Source: Tardiphaga sp. 709
GTDB taxonomy: Bacteria > Pseudomonadota > Alphaproteobacteria > Rhizobiales > Xanthobacteraceae
Reading direction: 5' to 3'
Assembly (NCBI RefSeq): GCF_032401055.1
Contig: NZ_CP135529.1
Location: forward strand, 930,001 to 994,000
Length of the DNA stretch: 64,000 nt
The first letter of the stretch is position 1. The number at the start of each line of letters is the position of its first letter. Shown here in pieces: positions 1 to 9,278 of the stretch. Below the pieces are notes generated by a model. It saw nothing but the letters and a program-made list of their open reading frames with translations. It searched no databases and was not told the DNA's origin. Both the position numbers and the translations under genes were made by a program.

Positions 1-2912
1 ACGGCTTCGAGCTGATCGCGGCCTTCCTGCTCGATGTCGCGGGCAAACTCGACGATCAGGATCGCGTTCTTCGCGGCCAATCCCACCAGCACGACAAAGC
101 CGATCTGGGTGAGGATGTTGATGTCCTGCCCCATGATCCGCACGCCGATGGTTGCCGCAAACAGGCACATCGGCACAATCAGGATGACCGCAAAGGGCAG
201 CGACCAGCTGCCATATTGCGCAGCCAGAACGAGATAGACGAACAACACGCAGATCGGGAACACGTAGAGGCCCGCATTGCCTCCGGTCACCTGCTGATAG
301 GACAGATCAGTCCATTCGAAGGTAAAGCCGCTCGGCAGCGTCTCGTCGGCGAGCTTCTTCATGGTATTGAGCGCCGTCGTCGAGCTGACGCCGGGCAGCG
401 TATCACCCTGGATTTCGGAGGCGGAATAAAGGTTATAGCGCGGCACGCGGTCGGGGCCTGCCGTGTCCCTGAAGTTCACCACGCTACCCAACAGCACCAT
501 GTTGCCATCGGCATTGCGGGTCTGCAGCCGCGTCAAATCAGACCGCTCCTTGCGGAACGGCAGATCGGCCTGCGCCGTGACGTGATAGGTGCGGCCAAGG
601 ATATTGAAGTCGTTGACATAGGCCGAACCGAAATAGGTTTGAATCGCCTCATTGACGTTCTGAACGGGCACATTGAGCATCTGCGCCTTCTGGCGGTCGA
701 TCTCGACGAACACCTGCGGCGTGTTCGCACTGAAGGGCGAGAAGACGGCGGTGAGACCGGGCGCCTTGCGCGCGGCATTGACCAGTTCTTCGGTCGCCTT
801 CTCGAGGAGGTCAGGACCCCGGCCCTGATTGTCGAGAATGCGCATGGCGAAGCCACCACCGGTGCCAATACCCGGCACCGCGGGCGGCGGCACCACGATC
901 ACCAGCGCGCCTTCGATAGCGGCCAATCGCTTGCGCAATTCGGCCGTGATCTTGGTCGCGGTGTTCCCATGTTTCGCGCGCTCCTCTGCATCGTCAAATA
1001 CAGGGAACAACGCCGCAGCATTTGAGGCCTGCGTACGCGTCGCACCGTTGAAGCCGGCGAAGGATGGCACGCGAACGACGCCCGGGACTTCAAGCGCGAT
1101 GCGCTCGATCTGTCGCACGATCTCCGTGGTGCGACTGAGGGATGCCGCGCCGGGCAATTGCACGACGACAATGACATAGCCGCGATCCTGCGCGGGAATG
1201 AAACCCTGCGGCGTCGCATAAATCAGCCAGCCAGCCGTGCCGATCAGGACTGCATAGACGACGAGCATCAGTGCCAGATGATGGATCACAAAGCCGGCCG
1301 CGGTGCCATAGGCGTGCGACAGCCGGTCGAAGCCGCGATTGAACAGACCGGTGAACGCGTTCCAGCCACGCGCAACCACGTTCCAGCTTGGGGGCGGTTT
1401 CTTCTCGTGATGCTGTTCGAGGATCATCGAGGCCAAAGCCGGCGACAAGGTCAGCGAACAGAAGCAGGAGATCGCCGTCGCGACAGCGATGGTGACGGCG
1501 AATTGCTGGAAGAACTGGCCGGATATTCCGCCAATAAACGCCGTCGGCACGAACACCGCGCACAGCACCAGCGCAATCGAGATCAGCGCACCGCCGACCT
1601 CGTTCATGGTCAGCAGTGCCGCGTCACGTCGGGTCTTTCCTTCGGCGAGATGCCGCTCGACATTCTCCACCACAACAATGGCGTCGTCGACCACGATGCC
1701 GACAGCGAGCACCAACCCAAACAGCGTCAGATTGTTGATCGAAAAGCCGAGCGCCGCCATGACCGCGAAAGTGCCCACCAGCGACACCGGGATGGCGATG
1801 ATGGGGATGATCGCCGGCCGCCAACCCTGCAGGAAGACCAGCACGACGATCACGACCAGCACCATGGCCTCGTAGATCGTCTTGATCAGCTCACTGACGG
1901 ACTGTGCGATAAATTCAGTCGGATTATAGCCGATATTATATTCGAGACCTTTCGGGAAATCGGCTTTCAGCTTGACCATAGTATCGGAGATGGCTTTCGC
2001 CGTGGAGAGCGCATTCGATCCCGGCCGCTGCGAGACCGCGAGCGCGACCGCCGGCTTTTTCAGAAGGAAGCTGTTGGTCGCATAGGACAGCGCGCCAAGT
2101 TCGATCCGCGCAACATCGTGCAATCGCACAGTGCGACCATCGCTGCCGGCCTTGATGACGATGTTGCCGAATTCGGACTGATCCTTGAGACGACCCGTAA
2201 AGGTCAGGTTCGGCGAGAAGGCACGGTCGGAGATCGGCGGCTCCGCGATCTGGCCACCGGCGATCTGGATGTTCTGTGCGCGGATGGCGGTGATGACGTC
2301 GCCCGCGGTCATGCCGAGATTGGCGATCTTGTCGGGATCGAGCCACAGCCTCATCGAGTAGTCACGTGCACCGAATATCTGGATATCGCCGACACCATTG
2401 AGCCTCAACAACTGATCGCGCACCTGGCGCAGCGCATAGTTGGAGATATAAAGCTGGTCGTAGGTGTCGTCGGGCGACAGCATGAACACGACCATCATCA
2501 GGTCGGGGCTGTTCTTGCGGGTGACGACACCGTTGCGCTGGACTTCCTCGGGCAGACGCGGCTGGGCGATGGCCACGCGGTTCTGCACCAGCACCTGCGC
2601 CTTATCAAGGTCAGTGCCGAGCTTGAAAGTGACGGTGATGTTGAGCTGGCCGTTCGAGGTCGCCTGGCTGTACAGATACAGCATGTCCTCGACGCCGTTG
2701 ATCTCCTGCTCGATCGGCGTCGCCACCGTCTCGGATACGGTCTGCGCGGACGCACCCGGATACTGCGTGGTGATCACGACCGTGGGCGGCGCGACTTCTG
2801 GATATTCCGACACCGGCAACGTGGTGTAAGCGAGCGCACCGACGATGATCAGTACGATGGATAGCACCATCGCGAGGATCGGGCGATTGACGGATAGGCT
2901 GCCCAAATTCAT
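1..2912 (-). CDS. RND efflux pump inner-membrane permease (HAE1/AcrB family), 3' end cut by window edge
   Basis: Proton-driven efflux permease of the AcrB/MexB type, which works as a trimer in the inner membrane. About 970 residues are visible of a usual ~1040; the C-terminus lies beyond the left edge. The N-terminus (MNLGSLSVNRPILAMVLSIV) is the typical first transmembrane helix. The TM4 motif GIVVDDAIVVVENVERH holds the two adjacent aspartates (about residues 408-409) that relay protons in AcrB. The late TM region (VGLAAKNAILIVEFA) is also typical. Its ATG overlaps the stop of the upstream adaptor gene by 4 bp, so the two are translationally coupled. No outer-membrane factor is adjacent in the visible part. 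The substrate cannot be read from sequence; antibiotics, dyes or solvents are typical of the family. Confidence 0.95.
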   Translation of the reverse strand, partial: MNLGSLSVNRPILAMVLSIVLIIVGALAYTTLPVSEYPEVAPPTVVITTQYPGASAQTVSETVATPIEQEINGVEDMLYLYSQATSNGQLNITVTFKLGTDLDKAQVLVQNRVAIAQPRLPEEVQRNGVVTRKNSPDLMMVVFMLSPDDTYDQLYISNYALRQVRDQLLRLNGVGDIQIFGARDYSMRLWLDPDKIANLGMTAGDVITAIRAQNIQIAGGQIAEPPISDRAFSPNLTFTGRLKDQSEFGNIVIKAGSDGRTVRLHDVARIELGALSYATNSFLLKKPAVALAVSQRPGSNALSTAKAISDTMVKLKADFPKGLEYNIGYNPTEFIAQSVSELIKTIYEAMVLVVIVVLVFLQGWRPAIIPIIAIPVSLVGTFAVMAALGFSINNLTLFGLVLAVGIVVDDAIVVVENVERHLAEGKTRRDAALLTMNEVGGALISIALVLCAVFVPTAFIGGISGQFFQQFAVTIAVATAISCFCSLTLSPALASMILEQHHEKKPPPSWNVVARGWNAFTGLFNRGFDRLSHAYGTAAGFVIHHLALMLVVYAVLIGTAGWLIYATPQGFIPAQDRGYVIVVVQLPGAASLSRTTEIVRQIERIALEVPGVVRVPSFAGFNGATRTQASNAAALFPVFDDAEERAKHGNTATKITAELRKRLAAIEGALVIVVPPPAVPGIGTGGGFAMRILDNQGRGPDLLEKATEELVNAARKAPGLTAVFSPFSANTPQVFVEIDRQKAQMLNVPVQNVNEAIQTYFGSAYVNDFNILGRTYHVTAQADLPFRKERSDLTRLQTRNADGNMVLLGSVVNFRDTAGPDRVPRYNLYSASEIQGDTLPGVSSTTALNTMKKLADETLPSGFTFEWTDLSYQQVTGGNAGLYVFPICVLFVYLVLAAQYGSWSLPFAVILIVPMCLFAATIGVRIMGQDINILTQIGFVVLVGLAAKNAILIVEFARDIEQEGRDQLEA

Positions 2913-4084
2913 GGCTTGGCGCCGGTAGCTGGAGTAGCAGGCTTGGCATCCGCCACTTTTGGCGACACCTTGGCGCCGATCCGCGCCCGCTGCAGCCCGT
3001 CAACGATCACCCGATCATCGGGTTTCAGACCCTCCCTGATGACACGCAACCCGTCATCCAGCGGCCCCAGAACCACCGGTCGCGCTTCAACCGTGTCGTC
3101 GGCCTTCACCACCATCACGATCTTGCGCGACTGATCGGTCGCAATAGCCGTGTCGGGCACTAGCAGCGCGTCATATTCGCCGCTGGCGATGACACGCAGG
3201 CGAGCGAACTGGCCGGGCAGAATCGAGAGGTCCTTATTTTCAACGATGGCGCGGCCGCGGAGCGTACCAGTGCCGACATCGAGGCGATTGTCGAGGAAGT
3301 CCATCTTGCCTTCGCGCGACGGCTTGGTATCACCGGTCAGTGTTATCTGCACCGGATTGGGCGTATCCCGCGAACTTGGTCGCCTGCCCTCGAACCACAG
3401 CCGGCTGTTCCGCTGATAGATCGACTCGTCCATGTCGAAATACAGATAGATCGGCGCCATCGACACGATCGAGGTCAGCACCGTCGCACCGCTGTCGCTG
3501 CCCTGCACGAGATTACCGACGCTGATCAGATGCCGGCTGACGCGGCCATCGATAGGCGCAACAACCTTGGTATATTCGAGATTGAGCTTGGCCAGTTTCA
3601 AGGCGCCTTCGGCCTGCAAAACCGCAGCCTGCGCCGCCGCGAGCTGCTGGTTTCGCTGATCGACGATGTTTTCGGAGATCGCCTGGGTCTTGATCAGCGT
3701 TGTGGCGCGCTCAAGTTCTTTCTCTGCCAGAACGACCTTGGCCTTGGCATCGTCGAGCTGCCCCTGCGCCTGCTCTGCCGTCGCCTCGTATTGCCGCGGA
3801 TCGATCTCGTAGAGCACATCGCCGGTCTTGACGACGGCGCCGTCGACAAAGGTTACCTTGGTGATGAAGCCCGTGACCCGCGCACGCACCTGCACCTGGT
3901 CGACCGCATCGAAGCGACCGGTGAATTCATCCCAGTCAGTTGTCATCCGCTTGACGGGATTGGCAACCGTGACCGGTGGCGCCGGCGGTGCCGCTGCCTC
4001 CTCCTTCTTGCCGCAACCTGCGAGAAGCAGAAGTACGATGACGGACGAGACGGCAGGAAAGATCGATCTGAAGCAAATCAACAC
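2909..4084 (-). CDS. RND efflux periplasmic adaptor (membrane fusion lipoprotein, AcrA family)
   Basis: Membrane-fusion protein that links the RND permease to an outer-membrane channel. With the chosen start it is 391 residues with a lipoprotein signal: lipobox LLAGC, modified Cys at about residue 24. A lipoyl/biotinyl hybrid domain (VTGFITKVTFVDG) is interrupted by an alpha-helical hairpin rich in Ala/Gln/Glu/Lys (about residues 85-165) and followed by beta-barrel and membrane-proximal domains ending near VIVDGLQRARIGAKV. The frame is open up to a GTG at 4168, but that would put 51 residues before the lipid Cys. GTG at 4084 (or TTG at 4081) gives a normal signal and follows a GGGGG ribosome site. 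The choice between these two codons is not certain. Confidence 0.9.
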   Translation of the reverse strand: MLICFRSIFPAVSSVIVLLLLAGCGKKEEAAAPPAPPVTVANPVKRMTTDWDEFTGRFDAVDQVQVRARVTGFITKVTFVDGAVVKTGDVLYEIDPRQYEATAEQAQGQLDDAKAKVVLAEKELERATTLIKTQAISENIVDQRNQQLAAAQAAVLQAEGALKLAKLNLEYTKVVAPIDGRVSRHLISVGNLVQGSDSGATVLTSIVSMAPIYLYFDMDESIYQRNSRLWFEGRRPSSRDTPNPVQITLTGDTKPSREGKMDFLDNRLDVGTGTLRGRAIVENKDLSILPGQFARLRVIASGEYDALLVPDTAIATDQSRKIVMVVKADDTVEARPVVLGPLDDGLRVIREGLKPDDRVIVDGLQRARIGAKVSPKVADAKPATPATGAKP

Positions 4085-4415
4085 AAATGCCCCCAGCGAA
4101 ACAAACTGACCAAAATCAATGGTACATGAAAATTGCGACACGTCGAATTTTTTGACGGCGGCGATCACAATCCCAAGTTGGGGCAGCAGTTGTGGGCCTC
4201 CGCCGCGTCACACAATGCGGCGAGACCGCACAAAAGTTTGATAAATGAGGCCGCGAATGAGGGGAAAGCGACCTCCGCTGCCATTTGCCCCACCTGGAAT
4301 TAGCCCATCGCCGTGATTCCAACGGGATGAGCCCATGTGTCGCCTCGGGCTTGTACCATGGCGGGATCCCGCCGGATCGACTAGATTTGCGTTTCCATCA
4401 CCAGAAGGAACCAAG
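4085..4415. other. Divergent promoter region between RND pump and CNNM-type gene
   Basis: About 330 bp with no convincing gene, lying between two divergently transcribed units, so it should hold both promoters. It contains a perfect 14-bp palindrome GGCGGGATCCCGCC at 4360-4373, about 40 bp upstream of the CNNM start. It could be a regulator site or chance. No TetR/MarR-type regulator gene is adjacent. Confidence 0.4.
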
Positions 4416-5717
4416 GTGTTATCTCTCGAACTCGGGATCGTTGCGGTCCTGATCGTCGTCAACGGCCTGCTCGCAATGTCGGAGCTGGCGATCGTATCCT
4501 CCCGTCCTGCCCGCCTCGCCGCTTTGGTTGAAAAAGGCGTGACAGGTTCACGCCGCGCACTGACGCTGGCCTCCGATCCGGGCAAGTTCCTCTCCACCGT
4601 ACAAATCGGTATCACGCTGATCGGTGTCCTGTCGGGCGCCTTCTCCGGTGCGACGCTGGGCCAGCGTCTCACGGTACTGTTGCTTGACCTTGGCGTGTCA
4701 AAAGGCCTCGCCGATACGCTCGGCGTCGGCATCGTCGTATCGATCATTACTTACGCCTCGCTGATCATCGGCGAACTCGTGCCGAAGCAGATCGCGTTGC
4801 GCGATCCCGAGGCCGTGGCGGTGCACGTTGCGCCCGCCATGGTGCTGCTCGCAAAAATCTCGCTGCCGCTGGTGTGGCTGCTTGACCGCTCCGGCAAGGC
4901 GATCCTGTTCCTACTTGGGCAGCGCGGAGAAGCCGAGGAGAAGGTCAGCGAAGACGAAATCCGCACGCTCGTGACCGAAGCGGAAACCGCCGGCGTGCTT
5001 GAGCCCGGCGAAAAGGAAATGATCGCAGGCGTGATGCGCCTCGGCGACCTGCCCGTCGGTGCCGTCATGACGCCGCGCCATGAAGTGGCGATGATCGATC
5101 TTGCCGATCCCATCGAGACCATCCAGGCCGAACTCGCCGGCAGCTCGCATTCGCGCTTTGCGGTGTTCGATGGCGATGGCGATTCCGCCATCGGCATCGT
5201 GCAGGCCAAGGATCTGCTCGATGTGTATTTGAGCGGCAAGACGCCGGACATCCGCGCGCTGGTGCGCGAGGCGCCGGTCATCCCCGACACCGTCGATGCG
5301 CGCGACGTAGTGGCGATCCTGCGTGACTCGCCATTCCATATCGGCCTCGTACATGACGAATACGGCGTGTTCCAGGGCGTGGTGACATCGGCGGATATTC
5401 TGGAGTCGATAGTCGGCGCCTTCCACACCGAGGAAGGCCCGGCCGAGGTCGCCTTCCACAAACGCGAGGACGGCTCCTACCTCATCTCGGGCTGGATGCC
5501 CGCGGTGGAGTTCGCTGCCCTGCTCGGCATCGAATTGCCCGCGCAGTCGCGCCCCTATCAGACCTTCGCCGGCTTCCTGCTGCAGGAATTCGGCAAGATT
5601 CCCGAGGTCGGCGACGAGATCGTCTCGCATGCCTGGCGGTTCGAGGTCATGGACCTCGACGGCCGTCGCATCGACAAGGTGCTGGCGAGCCGCGTCAAGG
5701 AAGAAGCGCTGGGGTAA
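4416..5717 (+). CDS. CNNM/CorC-type transporter-like membrane protein (HlyC/CorC, DUF21 + CBS pair)
   Basis: Inner-membrane protein of the family often labelled 'hemolysin', linked in relatives to Mg2+/Co2+ efflux or transport. The N-terminal DUF21/CNNM domain has hydrophobic segments from residue ~5 to ~165, with the family signature NGLLAMSELAIVSSR. It is followed by a CBS-domain pair (about 205-330; VMTPRHEVAMID near its start) and a C-terminal CorC_HlyC domain (about 345-425). GTG at 4416 is preferred over the upstream ATG at 4335. It follows AGAAGGA at good spacing, and the extra 27 residues of the longer form are not hydrophobic or family-like. At 433 residues it matches the family. Ion specificity is unknown. 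Confidence 0.9.
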   Translation: MLSLELGIVAVLIVVNGLLAMSELAIVSSRPARLAALVEKGVTGSRRALTLASDPGKFLSTVQIGITLIGVLSGAFSGATLGQRLTVLLLDLGVSKGLADTLGVGIVVSIITYASLIIGELVPKQIALRDPEAVAVHVAPAMVLLAKISLPLVWLLDRSGKAILFLLGQRGEAEEKVSEDEIRTLVTEAETAGVLEPGEKEMIAGVMRLGDLPVGAVMTPRHEVAMIDLADPIETIQAELAGSSHSRFAVFDGDGDSAIGIVQAKDLLDVYLSGKTPDIRALVREAPVIPDTVDARDVVAILRDSPFHIGLVHDEYGVFQGVVTSADILESIVGAFHTEEGPAEVAFHKREDGSYLISGWMPAVEFAALLGIELPAQSRPYQTFAGFLLQEFGKIPEVGDEIVSHAWRFEVMDLDGRRIDKVLASRVKEEALG

Positions 5718-5734
5718 ATTGATCCCAGCGCTTC
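5703..5734. terminator. Hairpin spanning the CNNM-gene stop codon
   Basis: Perfect 11-bp inverted repeat GAAGCGCTGGG / CCCAGCGCTTC with a 10-nt loop that contains the TAA stop of the CNNM-type gene. It sits between convergent genes. There is no T-run after the right arm, so it may act as a 3'-end stabiliser or a weak bidirectional terminator, not a classical intrinsic terminator. Confidence 0.5.
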
Positions 5735-5746
5735 GCGTATCGGGTA

Positions 5747-7228
5747 TCAGGCCGTGAACAGTGGCCGCAGCGAGCGGATATCCTTGACCTTCTCCAGATT
5801 GTTGATCTGATCGATCAGCTTCTTCGCCTTTTCGGCCCCGAGAACCGGCGCGATGAGATCGCGTGTCTTCGCACTCACCGCATCAGTGCTCAGCGGATTT
5901 TCCTTGGTGCCGGGCGGAAACTTGGTGAAGTGCTCCACCTTCTTGCCATCCATCATCTCCACCTCGACGATGGCGCCGCGCGGCGCGGCAGGGTCCATCA
6001 GAGCCTTATCGCCGACCACGGTTACCTTGGCGCGCTGCTCAAGGATCTTGGAATCCTTCATCAGTGCCTGGTCATGGCTGTCGACGAACGACACGGCACC
6101 CTTGACGAGTGCGACCGCCACCAGATGCGGGCAGTTGACGTCGGGCATCGCGCTGGTGCCGACGATCCCTGTCGCATCGGTCGGGATCTTGACAAGGATG
6201 CTCTTCACATTGCCCGGCGTCAGGCCATTCTGCTTGCGCAGGGTCAGGATGGCGTCGAGAGGCGACTGGATGGGATAGCCGACCGAGAATGTCTTGATCG
6301 CCGTTTCAGTGACGTAGAAGCGGCTGCCGAGACCGGCGAGCATCTCTTCCGGCTTCGGATCCGTGGACAGCGCAATGAACAGGTTATGCGTGCCATCGAG
6401 GACGTCATGAACGCCGGTCAAACCGGCCTGAACCATGGTCACGGCGGTCAGGCCGTTGCGGGCGCCCATGCCCGCGAAGTCGAAAGCCTTCTCGACGTGA
6501 TCCTCGTCCTTCACCCAGCTCCACAGACCAGCCACCTGCTGCGAGGAATAGGAGATCGCATAGCGCATACCCTTCTCGTCCAGCCGGGCCAGCGACGCCG
6601 CTGCACCAAGAGAACCGAAGGTGGAGCTGGTCCCCTCCGCACTGCGATGCGAACCACGGACGAGATCCGGTCCAAGCGCCATCAGCAGCCGGCAAGTGAG
6701 ATCATATCCGAGCGTCACGGCCCGAATGAATTCGATGCCCGACCGGCCACCTTCCTTTTCCGCCATCGCCAGCGCGGACGGCACGACAGCGCTTCCCGGA
6801 TGCGCCTTGGTGACCGGCTCGAAATCATCGGTCTCGTCCGCATGCGCGCACATGGCATTGGCCAGCGCGGCGTTGACGGCGGTAGTGCGGAAACTGGATC
6901 CGATCACCGACGCCTGCTGTTCGCCGCCGAGCCCGCGAACATATTTCAGGGCCATCTCGCCCGGATGCATCCGCGCGCCGGAGACCATCGCGCCGAAGGT
7001 ATCGAGGATGCGGTGTTTGCATTCCGTCATCACCACATCAGGAAGCGCCTTGTCGCGCGCCGAGACCATGTAGCGCGCAAGACGCCCGGTGACATCCGCA
7101 CCTGCCGCGGCAGCCTTCGCATCTGCCGCTGCAGCGTTGCGAATGATGGGCGGCGAAAGCGTCAATGCGGCGAGAGCACTGGCGGACTGAAGAACGCGAC
7201 GGCGTGACGGCGTACGGCGCTGGGGCAT
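5747..7228 (-). CDS. MmgE/PrpD family protein with Tat signal (paralogue 1)
   Basis: Member of the PrpD/MmgE/IdsEpim superfamily, which includes 2-methylcitrate dehydratase, cis-aconitate decarboxylase and iminodisuccinate epimerase. At 493 residues it is typical once the leader is removed. The N-terminus SRRRVLQSASALAALTLS followed by NAAAADAKA resembles a twin-arginine signal, so the mature enzyme is probably periplasmic; most characterised members are cytoplasmic. The helical PrpD domain (about 45-270, with the family-like AHADETDDFEP and HPGSAVVPSALA) is followed by the alpha/beta lid domain. It is followed 146 bp upstream on the same strand by a paralogue. RBS AAAGG lies 6 nt before ATG. 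The substrate cannot be assigned. Confidence 0.88.
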   Translation of the reverse strand: MPQRRTPSRRRVLQSASALAALTLSPPIIRNAAAADAKAAAAGADVTGRLARYMVSARDKALPDVVMTECKHRILDTFGAMVSGARMHPGEMALKYVRGLGGEQQASVIGSSFRTTAVNAALANAMCAHADETDDFEPVTKAHPGSAVVPSALAMAEKEGGRSGIEFIRAVTLGYDLTCRLLMALGPDLVRGSHRSAEGTSSTFGSLGAAASLARLDEKGMRYAISYSSQQVAGLWSWVKDEDHVEKAFDFAGMGARNGLTAVTMVQAGLTGVHDVLDGTHNLFIALSTDPKPEEMLAGLGSRFYVTETAIKTFSVGYPIQSPLDAILTLRKQNGLTPGNVKSILVKIPTDATGIVGTSAMPDVNCPHLVAVALVKGAVSFVDSHDQALMKDSKILEQRAKVTVVGDKALMDPAAPRGAIVEVEMMDGKKVEHFTKFPPGTKENPLSTDAVSAKTRDLIAPVLGAEKAKKLIDQINNLEKVKDIRSLRPLFTA

Positions 7229-7374
7229 GTGAACCTTTGACGATGAAGGTGGATTGGTTGACCAATTCGAGGCAACGACGCCTCACACGACGCATATTCC
7301 GGAACGCGGTATTCCGGTAGACGCACCTACGTCACTGCACCAATGACGTAAGCGTATGGATAAGACAGAATTTA

Positions 7375-8853
7375 CTAAGCGCCTGACTTTGCGCCTGCCC
7401 GAGCGATGTCACCTGCGCTGGCCAGGCTTTCGACTTTCCAGCACAGATCCATCACCTTTGCCGCCTGTTTGTGCGGCAGGATTCCTTCAGCGAGATCCTT
7501 GAACTTGCGTTCGAGATCGGCATCGCTCATGGGCTTCTCAAGGCTGCCAATGGCGTGCTCGATCCGCTTCTTGAGCACGCGCCCGTCATTCAACTCGACG
7601 GACATCTCGACCTGTTCCGGCTTGATCGATTGATCGACAGTCGGAACGACTTTGCCGCGCAATTCGATCGTCTTCGCGTCGCGCACCGCCCCATCGCTGA
7701 ACTGCTTCTCGCCGCCGGCGCCTTCGATAAAGGCGATGGCAACCGCATGATAGACGCTGAATTTTCCTTCGAGCCCCTCCTTGGGGGTCTTCTTGCCGGT
7801 AAGCTCGAGCACCAGCGGATGAACCTTCACGTCGACCTGTTTGATCATATCCGGCGTCAGCTTGTTCTCATTCCTGAGCTGGATCGCCGCGTCGATCAGC
7901 GGATGCAGGACGATGCCGCAGGCAAACGGCTTGTAGGTGTTGAGCGCTGACTCGTAACGCTTGCCGAGCCCCTCGGTGATCTCGGCATAGTCCTGCTTGG
8001 TGCTGATGGCATTGGCCCAGCCGCGCTTGGCCTCGATCATGCCATCGGAGCCGGTGTAATTCTTTGACGCAAGGATAGCGGCAAAGATGCCGTTGCTGGC
8101 AGCACGGCCGGGATTGAAGCTCTTGTTCATCGAACCGAAGGACTCCCGCAGGCCCACAGGCTGCGAGGCCGCGAGCCCCAGCGCCCAGATCATCTGCTGT
8201 TCGTTGAGACCGAGCAGCTTGCCAGCCGCGGCGGCCGAGCCAAATACGCCAGCGGTGCCGGTGATGTGCCAGCCAACGTCATAGTGGTTCGGATAAACGG
8301 CATTGCCGATCCGGCATTCGGTCTCGATACCGAGCACCAGCGCATTGAGGAAATCCTTGCCGGACACCGGCTTCATTTCCGCAATCGCCAGAATCGCAGA
8401 TGCGACTGGACCAGCCGGATGAATGATCGTCTTCAGATGGGTGTCGTCATAATCGAAGATGTGACTTGAGACACCATTGATGAAAGCGGCGTTCATGATG
8501 TCGAAGCGTTCGTTGCGCCCGAACAGCGAGGCCTTCGCCGGACCGGAGAATGGCGCCAGCGCCGACGCCGCGATGTCCACCGTCTGATGATGCGAACCGC
8601 CAATGGCGACACCGACCCAGTTCAACAGCGTGCGCACGCCTTCCTTGCGAACATTAGCCGGAAGGTCATCGTATTTGGCATTGACGATGTAATGCGCGAG
8701 AATCTGCGTCACATGCGGCGGAGCAACCGATGCGACCTTCTTCGGCGCCTCACTGGCAGCTGGCTCTGCAGCCAAGACACCACGCCCCGCTGCAGCCAGA
8801 GCCGGGAGCGCAGCAGCTGCCTGCAAGATGGTCCTGCGATTGGTGTACGCCAT
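7375..8853 (-). CDS. MmgE/PrpD family protein with Tat signal (paralogue 2)
   Basis: Second PrpD/MmgE-superfamily protein of nearly the same size (492 residues), on the same strand as paralogue 1. The N-terminus NRRTILQAAAALPALAAAG with ...GVLAAEP looks like a Tat signal with an Ala-rich cleavage region. The conserved segments IFDYDDTHLKTIIHPAGPV and GTAGVFGSAAAAGKLLGL mark the active-site face of the helical domain. RBS GGAG is 8 nt before ATG. The two paralogues differ strongly in sequence, so they are likely to act on different substrates or to form a heteromeric enzyme. That is inference. Metabolite identity is unknown; small carboxylic acids are the family norm. Confidence 0.88.
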   Translation of the reverse strand: MAYTNRRTILQAAAALPALAAAGRGVLAAEPAASEAPKKVASVAPPHVTQILAHYIVNAKYDDLPANVRKEGVRTLLNWVGVAIGGSHHQTVDIAASALAPFSGPAKASLFGRNERFDIMNAAFINGVSSHIFDYDDTHLKTIIHPAGPVASAILAIAEMKPVSGKDFLNALVLGIETECRIGNAVYPNHYDVGWHITGTAGVFGSAAAAGKLLGLNEQQMIWALGLAASQPVGLRESFGSMNKSFNPGRAASNGIFAAILASKNYTGSDGMIEAKRGWANAISTKQDYAEITEGLGKRYESALNTYKPFACGIVLHPLIDAAIQLRNENKLTPDMIKQVDVKVHPLVLELTGKKTPKEGLEGKFSVYHAVAIAFIEGAGGEKQFSDGAVRDAKTIELRGKVVPTVDQSIKPEQVEMSVELNDGRVLKKRIEHAIGSLEKPMSDADLERKFKDLAEGILPHKQAAKVMDLCWKVESLASAGDIARAGAKSGA

Positions 8854-9278
8854 GGGATTTTCTCCGAACTATCATTCTTCGCGCGATCGACGCGCCGCTT
8901 CGTCGGGCTGCGGCGATACGCATATTACAATTCGATAGCAAGCAGTTCGAATTCAGGCGACCTTACGGATTTGCAATATATGCACGAGATAGCGCTATTA
9001 TCCCGAATTTCTCATTTGTTTCATAAATTCACCCCCACTAGCCTTGATGCGGTCTGTTTCCGTTGCACGTCATGCGCGCTCTGGATTCCAACAAATAACT
9101 TTCAGGGTGAAACGCTGCAGAGATTTATCATCCGGGCCATGAGCGCTGCTCGCATTCCCGCAGAGACATATATCGTTTAGACAGCCAACAAATTTGCAGG
9201 TGCCGCTCTACGGCGACACATGCACCGACGATTCACGTCTGGTGCATGCCGCAGCGCATGCAGACGCAAGGAGATTAA
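8854..9278. other. Divergent intergenic region with nested inverted repeats
   Basis: About 425 bp, more AT-rich than its flanks, between the PrpD pair and the amidohydrolase gene. No supported gene: the long frame crossing it is antisense to PrpD and has an atypical composition. Near the amidohydrolase start are two inverted repeats: ATGCACC (9220-9226) with GGTGCAT (9241-9247), and TGCATGC (9243-9249) with GCATGCA (9256-9262), which share bases. They could be an operator or alternative leader hairpins. Confidence 0.45.
9220..9262. promoter_or_regulatory. Overlapping inverted repeats upstream of amidohydrolase
   Basis: ATGCACC-N14-GGTGCAT and TGCATGC-CGCAGC-GCATGCA share the middle arm GGTGCATGC, so only one of the two hairpins could form at once. 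The right end is 8 nt before the AAGGAG ribosome site. The arrangement fits either a regulator-binding site or a switchable leader. Nothing else supports a specific mechanism. Confidence 0.35.

Noticed and set aside
1158-2864. 568-residue open frame on the plus strand
   Set aside because: It is antisense to the RND permease; the product is Arg/Asp/His-rich with no family resemblance, an artefact of high-GC third positions.
8587-9180. 197-residue plus-strand frame crossing the PrpD promoter region
   Set aside because: The first half is antisense to the second PrpD gene; the rest lies in AT-rich intergenic DNA without domain features or ribosome site.
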